A DNA stretch of 64,000 nucleotides from Spartobacteria bacterium (lineage in GTDB: Bacteria > Verrucomicrobiota > Verrucomicrobiia > Chthoniobacterales > UBA6821): positions 1 to 64,000 of the forward strand of contig CANIVT010000006.1 in assembly GCA_947471565.1 (NCBI GenBank). Direction: 5' to 3'. The position numbers and the translations under genes are program-made. Of the stretch, positions 26,136 to 34,531 are shown piece by piece. The notes under the pieces were generated by a model, which did no database searches, was not told the origin of the DNA, and saw only the letters and a program-made list of their open reading frames with translations. Numbering within the stretch: the first letter of the stretch is position 1; each line of letters begins with the position of its first letter.

Positions 26136-27905
26136 ATGTCCAAACCGCCCGCCAACGACACCCGCATGGAGAAGCTTGTCAGCCTCTGCAAGAGACGCGG
26201 CATCATTTACCAGTCCTCGGAGATCTACGGCGGCATCGGCGGCTTCTGGGATTACGGCCCGCTGGGTGCCGAACTGAAGCGCAACCTCCGCGATACCTGG
26301 TGGCGCGCAATGACCCGCGAGCGCGACGACGTTGTGGGTCTCGACGCCACCATCATCATGCATCCGGCCATCTGGAAGGCCAGCGGCCATGTCGACACCT
26401 TCGCCGACATGATGCGTGAATGCACCCTCTCCAACAAACGCGTCCGCGCCGACCATGTCGAACCTCAGTCGGGATCGATCATGCGCTTCAAGGGTGCAAA
26501 GGCCTCAACTGGCTGGGCCCTCGATCGGGAACTGACGGTCCTGATGCGCCAGGGAGAGCACATCGACAGCTTCCGTAAGCGCGTCCGCATCCTCGTCTCC
26601 CAGAACGCGGGAGCCGCCGCCGGTAAGGCCGAGGAAATCGAACTGCTTGGCGAAGAGCGTCTCGAGGTTACCGAAGGATCTGTCGATTTCCATCCCGAGA
26701 CCGGGGGACTGCTCAACGAGGCGCGGCCATTCAACCTGATGCTCCGCACCTACGTCGGACCCACCGCCACGGAGAATGATATCGCCTACCTGCGCCCTGA
26801 GACGGCACAGGCCATCTTCGCCCAGTTCAAGAATGTCTGCGACTCCTCCCGGGTGAAGGTCCCCTTTGGCATCGGCCAGATTGGAAAGGCCTTCCGCAAC
26901 GAGGTGACGCCCAAGAACTTTACCTTCCGTTCCCGCGAATTCGAGCAGATGGAACTCGAGTTCTTCATCAAGCCCGATGAGGCCGTGAAGCTCATCCATG
27001 GCAAGGTCGCCGCCTGGAGCGAAGGGGCCGATCTATCGGAGCCCCAGCCCGATTGGGGGTGGGAAATGTGGCATCGCTACTGGGTCGCGCAGCGCACCGC
27101 CTACTACAAGTCGATCGGGTTGGACACCGACGTTCTCGACTACTACTGGCAGTCGAAGGCCGACCTCGCCCACTACGCCCGTGCCTGCGTCGACATTCTC
27201 TTTAAATTCCCCTTCGGCACCGACGAACTCGAGGGGATCGCCGCGCGAGGCGCCTTCGACCTCACCCAGCACCAGACCCACTCCGGAAAGCAGCTCGAGT
27301 ATTTCGATGAGGAACTCAAGGCCGCCTGCGACGCGATGAGCGAAGAGCAGAAAAAATCCTTTATCGAGGAGACCTACGCCTCCCGCACCCGCCCCGAGAT
27401 CACGCGCGAGGAGATCGAGGCCCAATGCGCGAAGCTCTTCAAGGGACTCTACATTCCCCATGTCATCGAGCCCTCGGCCGGACTCGACCGCCTCGCGCTA
27501 GCGATCCTCGCCAGCGCCTACGACGAGGAAGAGGTCACCGACGAGAAGGGCAAGAGCGAGACCCGCACCGTCCTGCGCTTCCATCCCCGTGTCGCCCCCG
27601 TAAAGGTCGGCATCTTCCCTCTGCTCAAGAACAAGCCGGAGCTTGTGGCCAAGGCAAAGGAGATCGTCGCCCTGCTACGTCCCCATATGAGCGTCTTCTA
27701 CGACGAGACTGCAGCGATCGGACGCCGCTACCGCCGTCAGGACGAGGTCGGCACTCCCTTTGGTGTTACGATCGACTTCGAGACGCTCGGTGAGGGGGAT
27801 GGTTCGCAGAAGGACACCGTCACCCTGCGCGAGCGAGACTCCATGGAACAGCGCCGCATCCCGATCGCGGAGCTGCTTCCCTTCCTTTTGGGCAAGATAC
27901 TCTAG
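26136..27905 (+). CDS. glyS: Glycyl-tRNA synthetase, homodimeric class II type
   Basis: The 589-residue enzyme is the alpha2 type (single chain), not the alpha/beta heterotetramer of E. coli. It has YGGIGGFWDYGPLG near the N-terminus, class II motif 2 (GKAFRNEVTPKNFTFRSREF), motif 3 with IEPSAGLDRLALAIL, and a C-terminal anticodon-binding domain (about 490-589). A longer insertion of about 80 residues sits before motif 1. The preceding 117 bases contain the paired heptamer arrays and no T-box. Confidence 0.96.
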   Translation: MSKPPANDTRMEKLVSLCKRRGIIYQSSEIYGGIGGFWDYGPLGAELKRNLRDTWWRAMTRERDDVVGLDATIIMHPAIWKASGHVDTFADMMRECTLSNKRVRADHVEPQSGSIMRFKGAKASTGWALDRELTVLMRQGEHIDSFRKRVRILVSQNAGAAAGKAEEIELLGEERLEVTEGSVDFHPETGGLLNEARPFNLMLRTYVGPTATENDIAYLRPETAQAIFAQFKNVCDSSRVKVPFGIGQIGKAFRNEVTPKNFTFRSREFEQMELEFFIKPDEAVKLIHGKVAAWSEGADLSEPQPDWGWEMWHRYWVAQRTAYYKSIGLDTDVLDYYWQSKADLAHYARACVDILFKFPFGTDELEGIAARGAFDLTQHQTHSGKQLEYFDEELKAACDAMSEEQKKSFIEETYASRTRPEITREEIEAQCAKLFKGLYIPHVIEPSAGLDRLALAILASAYDEEEVTDEKGKSETRTVLRFHPRVAPVKVGIFPLLKNKPELVAKAKEIVALLRPHMSVFYDETAAIGRRYRRQDEVGTPFGVTIDFETLGEGDGSQKDTVTLRERDSMEQRRIPIAELLPFLLGKIL

Positions 27906-27909
27906 ACTT

Positions 27910-28057
27910 TTTCGCGCGGAGGCGCGGAGATCGCGGAGTCTTTAAAGGAACCTAATGGAACGTCTTCCCTAGCGAATCATCATCCCCGTTAGGTGATGAG
28001 TATCACCATGCGCTTCCTTTTTCTTCTCTGCGTGCTCCGCGCCTCTGCGCGCTACAC
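27910..28057. repeat. GCGGAG-rich palindromic intergenic element
   Basis: The left end (about 27911-27938) repeats GCGGAG at eight-base steps; the right end (about 28028-28057) is its inverted copy (CTCCGCGCCTCTGCG). The pair flanks about 90 bases without a gene, between convergent glyS and xseA. A related single arm (GCGCGGAGTCGCGGAG) occurs near 47106. It could act as a bidirectional terminator or a repetitive extragenic palindrome. Confidence 0.55.
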
Positions 28058-28100
28058 AGTCCCTCTTTAAAACGGTTCTTCAGGAGGAACCGAAACCCTT

Positions 28101-29639
28101 CTAATCTTTCACCTCGGCTTCGACCTCGCCATCGGCGAACTGCGTCCGCAGACGATCACCCTGCTTCAGGGATATTGCCGAGGTGATCACCCGACCTTCG
28201 GCCGTGCGGGTGATGCTGAATCCACGCCTGAGCGTCGCCTCGGGACTCAGCGCCGAGAGCGCCGACTCCACACGGGCAAGTCGCCCCGCTTCCCGTTCCC
28301 GCAAGCGGTGGAGATGATTTTTTAAACGATCGCTCAGAGCGGCCGCCTGCTGGCGCATCACGACGATCCGCTGATCGGGGCGCACGGAGGAAAGCTGAAT
28401 CTCCGAGGTCGAGAGCCTGTTCCTGATACCCTCCAGACGATTGCCGAGCACCCCATCCAAATCATCCTCGGCTCGGTCTAGGGTCTGGCCGATCTCAGCG
28501 ATGCGCCGGGCCGGTTCACGGAAAAGAGTTGAGGAGAAGGCCAGATCGGTCCGCGAGACAAGCCTCTCTCGGAAACTCACGGCCTCGCGCCCAATCCTGA
28601 GGGCCAGTGCCCGGCATCGCTCCAGCAATTCTCCTCCATCAGCGGCCAGGATCTCGGCGGCCGCGCTCGGTGTGGGTGCGCGGAAATCGGCGACAAAATC
28701 GGCGATTGTGAAGTCGATCTCATGGCCGACAGCACTGACCACGGGAACGGAGCAGGAGGTAATCGCGCGGGCCACGACTTCCTCGTTGAATTCCCAGAGA
28801 TCTTCAATGCTGCCTCCTCCACGGGTCACCACGACCACGTCGACAGCACCGATGCCCTCGAATCCTACGGAAAAGTCAGAGATCGCAGCGGCGATCTCAT
28901 CGGCGGCACCCTTTCCTTGCACGCGGACAGGATGGATCACCACCCTTAGTCCAGGATGACGGCGGTGGAGCACGTTGAGAAAATCCCGGATCGCAGCGCC
29001 GGTCGGGGAAGTCACTACCCCGATCCGCCGAGGGAATCGTGGGAGAGGTCTCTTCCTCTCCGCGGCAAAGAGACCTTCGGCTTCGAGACGGCGCTTCAGC
29101 TCCTCGAAGCGTGCCTGAAGCAGCCCGACACCCTTTTCCTGAACGAGACGAACGATGAGCTGGTATTGGCCACGCGGTTCGTAAACCCCGATCTTGCCCT
29201 GCAATTGAACCTGCTGGCCGTCGCGCAGCCTGATGGCGATCCCGGATGCTGTCCGTGCAAAAAGCACGCAAGAGAGCTGTGAGGACGAGTCCTTCAGCGT
29301 GAAATAGATATGCCCTGAGGACTGGATGCGGAGATTGGAAACCTCCCCTTCCACCCAGACCGATCCGATTCCTTCCTCCAGCAGATCCGCGATGTGGCGC
29401 GTTAACCGAGTGACGGAGAGGACTTCAGGCCCGCTGGATCCTGAAGTCGGGTGATGGGGAATGGGCGATTGGGAATCGGGAACCGAAGTCAGAGGAGCGG
29501 CCTCGAATGTCGTAACGGAAGGTGAAGGAGTTGATCTCTGCTCTCTGACACCTGATGGCTGACGTTTTTTTCCGGGTAGGACTGGGGCCATGTCAAAGCC
29601 CAGTAGCATCTCTCCATCGTCGCTTCCGTCACGTTTCAT
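28101..29639 (-). CDS. xseA: Exodeoxyribonuclease VII large subunit XseA
   Basis: XseA with XseB degrades single-stranded DNA. After a 75-residue extension, the protein (512 residues) has the OB-fold nucleic-acid-binding domain (VWVEGEVSNLRIQSSGHIYF), the catalytic core (FPRRIGVVTSPTGAAIRDFL, VTRGGGSIEDLW, VGHEIDFTIADFVAD) and a coiled-coil C-terminus. The start ATG 29637-29639 overlaps the upstream stop (TGATG), which supports it. The extension is low-complexity (Ser, Pro, Thr) and is encoded by two heptamer repeat arrays, unusual for this family. xseB is not in the window. Confidence 0.94.
   Translation of the reverse strand: MKRDGSDDGEMLLGFDMAPVLPGKKRQPSGVREQRSTPSPSVTTFEAAPLTSVPDSQSPIPHHPTSGSSGPEVLSVTRLTRHIADLLEEGIGSVWVEGEVSNLRIQSSGHIYFTLKDSSSQLSCVLFARTASGIAIRLRDGQQVQLQGKIGVYEPRGQYQLIVRLVQEKGVGLLQARFEELKRRLEAEGLFAAERKRPLPRFPRRIGVVTSPTGAAIRDFLNVLHRRHPGLRVVIHPVRVQGKGAADEIAAAISDFSVGFEGIGAVDVVVVTRGGGSIEDLWEFNEEVVARAITSCSVPVVSAVGHEIDFTIADFVADFRAPTPSAAAEILAADGGELLERCRALALRIGREAVSFRERLVSRTDLAFSSTLFREPARRIAEIGQTLDRAEDDLDGVLGNRLEGIRNRLSTSEIQLSSVRPDQRIVVMRQQAAALSDRLKNHLHRLREREAGRLARVESALSALSPEATLRRGFSITRTAEGRVITSAISLKQGDRLRTQFADGEVEAEVKD
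29449..29490 (+). repeat. Heptamer array inside xseA (GGGAATN class)
   Basis: Six seven-base units in phase (such as GGGTGAT, GGGGAAT, TGGGAAT) lie within the coding sequence for the XseA N-terminal extension, encoding DSQSPIPHHP. Because seven is not a multiple of three, the repeats encode no repeated peptide. Confidence 0.65.
29532..29566 (+). repeat. Second heptamer array inside xseA (TGAYNNC class)
   Basis: Five units start with TG every seven bases (TGATCTC, TGCTCTC, TGACACC, TGATGGC, TGACGTT). They encode the part of the XseA extension around SGVREQRSTPS. Confidence 0.65.
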
Positions 29640-30247
29640 CAGGAGAGCTGCAGTTTTAGTCCCGCAAGAAGCTTCTCAAGACGCCTCGGAATCTCGGTCT
29701 CCTCCAGCAGTGACTGGCGGACGGAGGAATCCGCGATGAGTGTCGAGGCGACCAGATCGGTGATCACCCCGATATCAGTGATCTGATTCAGATAGGCCTC
29801 GAACTGCGAGGGGAGGTCGATCCCCTGCTCCTTGAAACGCGAGCAAAGGGCATGCAGGCGCGTGACCTGAGCAGTCAGATCGACCGGCTCTCCCTCAGTG
29901 CTTGGCAACCGCTCGATCCGGGCGATGCGGTAGGGTTCCTTCTGGTCCCAGCCAATGAACCGGACGCGTGCGACCCCCTGAAGGATGAGGTTCGAGGTGC
30001 CATCCTCGTTGCGGATGCAGGCCCTCACAAGCCCCGCCCCGGCTACCGACTCAACCTCCCGCTCCTCCTCGTCGCGCGGCATTGCCATCGCAAGCATACG
30101 GGAATCGCCCAGTGCTTCCTCCAACATCACGCGGTAGCGTGGCTCAAAGATGTGAAGTGGCAGCAGCGCGTTCGGAAAGAGAGTCACTCCGGGAAGCACC
30201 ATCACGGGAATGCTCTGGGGCAGTTCCTGGATGTTCACCTTACTCAT
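29639..30247 (-). CDS. Lon N-terminal (substrate-binding) domain protein
   Basis: The 202-residue protein is a free-standing Lon N-domain without ATPase or protease domains. Typical segments are VMVLPGVTLFPNALLPLHIFEPRYRVML and GVARVRFI. Such proteins are widespread; their role is presumed to be peptide or protein binding. It leads a two-gene unit: its stop overlaps the xseA start by one base. Confidence 0.9.
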   Translation of the reverse strand: MSKVNIQELPQSIPVMVLPGVTLFPNALLPLHIFEPRYRVMLEEALGDSRMLAMAMPRDEEEREVESVAGAGLVRACIRNEDGTSNLILQGVARVRFIGWDQKEPYRIARIERLPSTEGEPVDLTAQVTRLHALCSRFKEQGIDLPSQFEAYLNQITDIGVITDLVASTLIADSSVRQSLLEETEIPRRLEKLLAGLKLQLS

Positions 30248-30354
30248 GGGCAGAGCATAGAATCCCCTCGTCCCTACAGAAACCCCAAAGACGAAAATCC
30301 CTCCCGGAAACTCCGAAAATGAACTTTCTGATGGACGCTGGGGAGCTGAGATTG

Positions 30355-30375
30355 CATCCTTTTCACCCCTTCATC
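30355..30375 (-). repeat. Short heptamer-like tract before tRNA-Tyr
   Basis: Three minus-strand units resembling GGATGAA, GGGGTGA and AAAGGAT. This is short and less certain than the array after the tRNA. Confidence 0.35.
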
Positions 30376-30395
30376 CACGGATGAAGAAGGAAACG

Positions 30396-30478
30396 GGTAG
30401 GTACCGAAGTGGCCAAACGGGGCGGACTGTAAATCCGCTGGCTTACGCCTTCAGTGGTTCGAATCCACTCCTGCCCAG
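30396..30478 (+). tRNA. tRNA-Tyr (anticodon GTA)
   Basis: The acceptor stem GGGTAGG/CCTGCCC has one G-T pair, the anticodon stem GCGGA/TCCGC encloses CTGTAAA (anticodon GTA), a long variable arm follows (class II), and the T arm is GTGG-TTCGAAT-CCAC. The discriminator is A and no CCA is encoded. Confidence 0.95.
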
Positions 30479-30488
30479 TCTCTGCCAA

Positions 30489-30523
30489 AAGGATGAAGGC
30501 AGAAGGATGAATGATGAAACAAG
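30489..30523 (+). repeat. Heptamer array, AAGGATG class
   Basis: Four clean seven-base units (AAGGATG, AAGGCAG, AAGGATG, AATGATG) and a degenerate fifth begin eleven bases after tRNA-Tyr. Confidence 0.65.
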
Positions 30524-30640
30524 CCAAAGGGGACCGGCGCTTAAAACTGCGAAGAAGTGGTAACATAAAGGAACTCCGCCTCAGCGGATTGCGGGAGGCA
30601 AGTATTGTCAAACAAGATAGCAGGAGAATCTCTCCCTGAG

Positions 30641-30675
30641 CTAACAGCCTACAGCCTAAATCGCTAAACGCCTGC
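30641..30675 (-). repeat. Heptamer array, AGRCTGN class, after the lipoprotein cyclophilin
   Basis: On the plus strand the units are CTAACAG, CCTACAG and CCTAAAT, so the minus strand reads as repeats of CTGTAGG, the same class as at 26035 and 41907. The tract ends 17 bases from the cyclophilin stop. Confidence 0.6.
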
Positions 30676-30692
30676 CAGGCTTAAGCCTGACA

Positions 30693-31340
30693 TCACTCCA
30701 TCCGGATGGTCCGGATGATGATGGGATCCGCAGGAAAGTCGTTACTGTCGGTGGGCGAGGCGCTGATTGCATCAAGGACATCAAGCCCCTCGGTCACATG
30801 TCCAAAAACGGTGTACTGGCCGTTGAGTTGCGTCATGGGGGAGATGCAGACGAAAAACTGGCTGCCGTTGGAGAGTCGGGCGGGGTTGATCGAATCGGGT
30901 AGGCGAGCGGCGGCCACAGCCCCCTTGTCGAGTTTGAGGCGGATCTCGGGCGGCAAGGTGTAACCGGGACCCCCGGTACCAACACGAGCGTTATCGCCAA
31001 TATCCAGACCCACCTTCTGAAGGACGCTTACAGCAACCCCTTCGCGGCTCTTGGGATCCCCGGTCTGGACGAGTTGATGCGGGAAAGCGCGGTGGAAGCG
31101 CATCCCGTCGTAGTAATGACGCGCGATCAACGTGCGGAAATTCTCTGCGGCCCCCGGGGCCGACCTGTCGTCGAGTTGGATCACGACGCGCGCGGTCTCG
31201 GTCTTCTGTTTCTTTTTCGGGAAAGCAATCGTCATCACAGCGACCTGTGGTCCTGTTCCCGCGGTCTTGGGGGCCGTGGAGCATCCGGTCACGAGAAGGG
31301 CGATTAGGATGGCGAAGGCAGTGAGGTATCTCGAATTCAT
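30693..31340 (-). CDS. Lipoprotein cyclophilin-type peptidyl-prolyl isomerase
   Basis: The 215-residue protein has a lipoprotein signal (AILIALLVTGC, lipidation at C20) and a bacterial cyclophilin domain with AAENFRTLIARHYYDGMRFHRAF, NGSQFFVCI and LNGQYTVFGHV. It is divergent from the exported cyclophilin at 11.7 kb, with an insertion of about 25 residues before NGSQFF. Start ATG 31338-31340 overlaps the ygfZ stop by four bases, and it begins exactly at the signal peptide; the frame extends further upstream only through overlap with ygfZ. Confidence 0.92.
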   Translation of the reverse strand: MNSRYLTAFAILIALLVTGCSTAPKTAGTGPQVAVMTIAFPKKKQKTETARVVIQLDDRSAPGAAENFRTLIARHYYDGMRFHRAFPHQLVQTGDPKSREGVAVSVLQKVGLDIGDNARVGTGGPGYTLPPEIRLKLDKGAVAAARLPDSINPARLSNGSQFFVCISPMTQLNGQYTVFGHVTEGLDVLDAISASPTDSNDFPADPIIIRTIRME

Positions 31341-32224
31341 GTGCCGAAGGTTGCCGTGATGCTGAGCGGTGTCCCCTCCCCGGTCAAGGGATCGGAGGCA
31401 AAAAGAGGCTCTCCAGTGCCCCGGGGAAGGTAGCCCAGGGCGACACATCCCGATGTTCCCGGCAAGCCGCCCACGCTGGTCAATGTCCCGAGTTCGCTTC
31501 CCACAGGTGAGAGGATCTTCATGCCCGAGCGCAGCCCATCACCACGGAAGCCGTGCAACAGACGGTTCACGCGGCCGATGCTTTTGAGTCGTGAGATGAC
31601 CTCCTGGCCCGGGTAGCAGCCGCGGTCGTAATCGATCGCGGTACGGTCAAGCCCGGCCTCGGGTGGCAGGGTCTCCGGTCCGAGTTCGCATCCCCATAAT
31701 GGAATACCCCGCTCGATACGCAGGATTTCGACGATCGCGGGATCCAGCACCTCGACTCCAGGATCCAAGGATTCCTCAGGAACATCGAATCCGAGCACTC
31801 CGAGTCGGCTCACGACAACAACATCCGAGGACTCATCTGCCAAGGATCGCTTGGCCTGCTCGGCGGCATCGCCGAAGAGATGAATCCGCTCCGGCCAGGA
31901 TTCCTCCGTGATCACCACATCATCGGCCACAAGGTAGCGTTTCAATCGTTCCCTCAGGGGCACGCCGACTTCCGTATCCGATTCGACGATCAGGTCACTG
32001 CCCGCACGATGGATTGAGAGGAGAGCGCACAATTTTCCCTTGGGCGTCAGAATGCATGCCGGGAGTGCCTCGTGATCACCCAGACGCTTGAGATCCCGGG
32101 TGATCTGTCCGTTAAGATAACGGAAAGCATCGGCACCCGAGATTCTCAGACGGATACCGGGCGTGACTCGGAAGACACCACCCTCAAGCCGAGCCCTCTC
32201 CAGTTGAGCGGTTTCAAGAGCCAT
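31337..32224 (-). CDS. ygfZ: YgfZ/GcvT-domain folate-binding protein
   Basis: The 295-residue protein has the YgfZ signature with the conserved cysteine: DYDRGCYPGQEVISR. The N-terminal half (SGADAFRYLNGQITRDL) is the folate-binding GcvT-like domain. YgfZ supports repair or assembly of Fe-S clusters in enzymes such as MiaB. It lies between a beta-hydroxyacid dehydrogenase gene (14 bases) and the cyclophilin (overlap), in one minus-strand unit. Confidence 0.92.
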   Translation of the reverse strand: MALETAQLERARLEGGVFRVTPGIRLRISGADAFRYLNGQITRDLKRLGDHEALPACILTPKGKLCALLSIHRAGSDLIVESDTEVGVPLRERLKRYLVADDVVITEESWPERIHLFGDAAEQAKRSLADESSDVVVVSRLGVLGFDVPEESLDPGVEVLDPAIVEILRIERGIPLWGCELGPETLPPEAGLDRTAIDYDRGCYPGQEVISRLKSIGRVNRLLHGFRGDGLRSGMKILSPVGSELGTLTSVGGLPGTSGCVALGYLPRGTGEPLFASDPLTGEGTPLSITATFGT

Positions 32225-32238
32225 AATCAGACGACCGC

Positions 32239-33228
32239 CTAGGATGGATCGGTCTTGGGCGCGAACAATCCAAAGAGTCCTTTTTTCTTGGGAGCCGAAC
32301 TGTCATCCCTAGAGGAAGCGACGGACTTGTCTTGTTTTTCCCACGCCGTCTTGGAAACAACGGGCTCCTTCACCGAACCGGGATAGGCGTAGTGACGGGC
32401 TAGTGACGCAAAATCGTCCTGAGCCCAGCCCGCCTGGACGGCACCGAGCAGTGCTCCGGCCGTGGCGGAGGTAGCGGGCAGATCGATCTCCTTACCCTCG
32501 ACGGAGCGGAGGGCGATCTGCAGGTCCTTGAGCATATTCCTCACGGAGAATCGCGTCTCGAAGTCACCCGAGAGCATGAGCGGAAGTTTGGCCGCGATGA
32601 CGCCGGAGTTGGCGAGGTTGTATTCGAGTGCTTCGCGGAGGCGCTCGAGCGGAACCCCTCCCCTGTGCAGGAGGGCAAGGGCCTCCGCCAGCACCTCGAC
32701 CTGGGCGGCGCTGATCATGTTCGTCGCGACCTTCACATAAGTGGCAGCCCCGACGGGCCCCATATGGAGGATCGCCTTGGCCGAGGCCTCAAGCACGGGG
32801 CAGGCTCGCTCCAGCACGGACTCCTCGCCGCCGACGTAGTAGACGATCTGTCCCTCGCCGGCCGCATCGCGGCTTCCGGTGAACGGAGCATCCAGAAAAG
32901 CGGCGCCGCGCTCGGCCACCAGACGTGCCGCCTCCAGGGTCTCTCCTGGACTGACTGTCGCGTGATTCATCACGACATGGGACTCGCCGAGCGAGTTGCC
33001 CATCGCTGCGATCACCTCAAGCAGAGCGGGACCGTCCGAGACAAAGATCTGGAGGAAGTCGGCCGATTCGGCGACTTCCCGGGCGGAGGAGAGAAAACTC
33101 GGTTCAGGCCGCGGGGAACGGCTCCAGACAGAGACGGGGTGGCCGGAGCGCCGAAGCGCGGCCGCCACCCGGCTCCCAATGATTCCAAGCCCGATGACCC
33201 CGACGGATGTCCTGGACGTCTTCTCCAT
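32239..33228 (-). CDS. NAD(P)-dependent beta-hydroxyacid dehydrogenase family protein
   Basis: The 329-residue protein has the Rossmann motif GVIGLGIIGSRVA, the substrate-site segment DAPFTGSRDAAGEG (the GSx3A motif of this family) and the catalytic lysine in AATYVKVATNMI. This is the 3-hydroxyisobutyrate/tartronate-semialdehyde reductase fold, also shared with succinic-semialdehyde reductases. An unusual charged tail of about 40 residues follows (SSAPKKKGLFGLFAPKTDPS). The substrate cannot be given. Confidence 0.88.
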   Translation of the reverse strand: MEKTSRTSVGVIGLGIIGSRVAAALRRSGHPVSVWSRSPRPEPSFLSSAREVAESADFLQIFVSDGPALLEVIAAMGNSLGESHVVMNHATVSPGETLEAARLVAERGAAFLDAPFTGSRDAAGEGQIVYYVGGEESVLERACPVLEASAKAILHMGPVGAATYVKVATNMISAAQVEVLAEALALLHRGGVPLERLREALEYNLANSGVIAAKLPLMLSGDFETRFSVRNMLKDLQIALRSVEGKEIDLPATSATAGALLGAVQAGWAQDDFASLARHYAYPGSVKEPVVSKTAWEKQDKSVASSRDDSSAPKKKGLFGLFAPKTDPS

Positions 33229-33252
33229 CGGGGACGTGAGGCGCGTGGCGCC

Positions 33253-34260
33253 TTACTTTGCCGGAGCGGCAGCTGCGGCGGTGGGAGCTGGGAGGTTCGT
33301 CTCGATCTTGGCCGACTGACGGAGCTCCTGCATGATTCCCTTGAAGATCTCGCGGCGCTTCTGGGCCTGAAGGAACTGGAGAATCTGGGGCCTGGCCTCG
33401 GCAAAGGTAGCGGTGCCGGCAGGCTTCTTGTCGGTCACCTTGATGACATGATAGCCGAACTTGGTCTTGACCGGGGTAGCGCTGACGGAGCCGACTTTCT
33501 GGGCGAAGGCGGCGTTGGCAAACTCGGGGACCATCTTCTCCTTGGGGAAGTAGCCGAGATCACCACCACGCTGAGCGGCTCCTGGCTCCTCGGAGAGTTC
33601 ACCCGCGAGCTTACCGAAGTCCTCCCCCTTATTGGCGCGGACGATCGCAGCCTTGGCCTTGTTCTCGGCGGCCTTGAGCTGTTCAGGGGTGGCTCCCTCC
33701 GGCGTGCGGATGAGAATGTGGCTGGCACGGACGAGGTCGGGGTTGGCGAATTCCTTGGTGTTGGCGTCGTAGAACTTCTTGGCGTCGTCGTCGGTCACGG
33801 TGTCCTTGCCCTGGACCTGGGACTGCATCCACTTGCTCTGGCGAATCGACTTGGTGAGATTCGCGGTGAATTTCTCGGCGGTGAGGCCGGCCTTCTTCAT
33901 CTCGTCCTGGAAAACCTGCTCGGAGGGGAACTGGGACTTGATCTTGGCGAGTTGGGCGTCGATATCAGCCTGCTCGACCTTGATGCCGGCGGAGGCCTTG
34001 TCGACGAGCTTTTCCATGATCATGCCGTCGAGGATCTGGCGATAGCCCTGGAGCTTCTGATCGGAGGTGAGCGTGGCGGTGTTGGCGCCGCTGGCGTTGA
34101 GGGCCTCGCCGAAGTTTTTCTCGAGGTCAGCCTTGGAAATCTTCTCGCCGTTGACAACGGCAACGGGATCCTTCAGCGGGACGGTGGTGGAGGAGGATTG
34201 GGCGCGGCAGAGGGTTGCCGAGAGGATCAGGGTGAGGACGGTAAGGAAACGATGGCTCAT
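33253..34260 (-). CDS. SurA/PrsA-like parvulin peptidyl-prolyl isomerase
   Basis: The 335-residue protein has a signal peptide (residues 1-20, ending CRAQ), an N-terminal SurA-like chaperone domain (residues 25-170) and one parvulin domain (about 180-285) with VRASHILIRTP, RGGDLGYFPKEKMVPEF and FGYHVIKV. SurA-type chaperones help beta-barrel proteins reach the outer membrane, fitting the barrel gene at 35.4 kb. ATG 34258-34260 begins the signal peptide; the frame reaches ten codons further upstream. Confidence 0.93.
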   Translation of the reverse strand: MSHRFLTVLTLILSATLCRAQSSSTTVPLKDPVAVVNGEKISKADLEKNFGEALNASGANTATLTSDQKLQGYRQILDGMIMEKLVDKASAGIKVEQADIDAQLAKIKSQFPSEQVFQDEMKKAGLTAEKFTANLTKSIRQSKWMQSQVQGKDTVTDDDAKKFYDANTKEFANPDLVRASHILIRTPEGATPEQLKAAENKAKAAIVRANKGEDFGKLAGELSEEPGAAQRGGDLGYFPKEKMVPEFANAAFAQKVGSVSATPVKTKFGYHVIKVTDKKPAGTATFAEARPQILQFLQAQKRREIFKGIMQELRQSAKIETNLPAPTAAAAAPAK

Positions 34261-34361
34261 GGGATGTGGTGTGAAACCTCTACTTTGCACGGGTAAGGGA
34301 CTCTTGCCAGAGGATTTTCACGATCCCCCCGGGATCACCCCCAATCGGCTTACCTTCGGGG

Positions 34362-34389
34362 TTTACTTTCCTCTGTGAGGGGGTATTCT
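34362..34389 (+). promoter_or_regulatory. Possible promoter of tRNA-Leu
   Basis: TTTACT (34362-34367) and TATTCT (34384-34389) are 16 bases apart and lie ten bases before the mature tRNA 5' end. Confidence 0.35.
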
Positions 34390-34399
34390 CCACTCCCTT

Positions 34400-34481
34400 G
34401 CTCACGTGGCGAAACTGGCAGACGCGTACGTCTCAGAAGCGTATGGGGAAACCCATGGAGGTTCGATTCCTCTCGTGAGCA
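34400..34481 (+). tRNA. tRNA-Leu (anticodon CAG)
   Basis: The acceptor stem GCTCACG/CGTGAGC is perfect. The anticodon stem TACGT/GCGTA holds CTCAGAA with anticodon CAG at 34434-34436. A class II variable arm and GAGG-TTCGATT-CCTC T arm follow. The discriminator is A, with no encoded CCA. Confidence 0.95.
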
Positions 34482-34531
34482 CTTTTCCCCTTTTCCCAGC
34501 CCGTCCGGGCTTTATTCGCCCCCACTGACCC

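Noticed and set aside
30248-30395. Extra small genes around tRNA-Tyr
   Set aside because: Frames there lack ribosome sites and family matches; the sequence is better described as repeat-bearing intergenic DNA.
26035-30675. Heptamer arrays as CRISPR
   Set aside because: Units are seven bases, contiguous and without spacers; no cas genes are present.
32665-34296. Long open frame (543 codons) on the plus strand opposite the dehydrogenase and parvulin genes
   Set aside because: Composition mirrors the high-GC antisense of real genes; no domain is recognisable and the opposite strand has two clear families.
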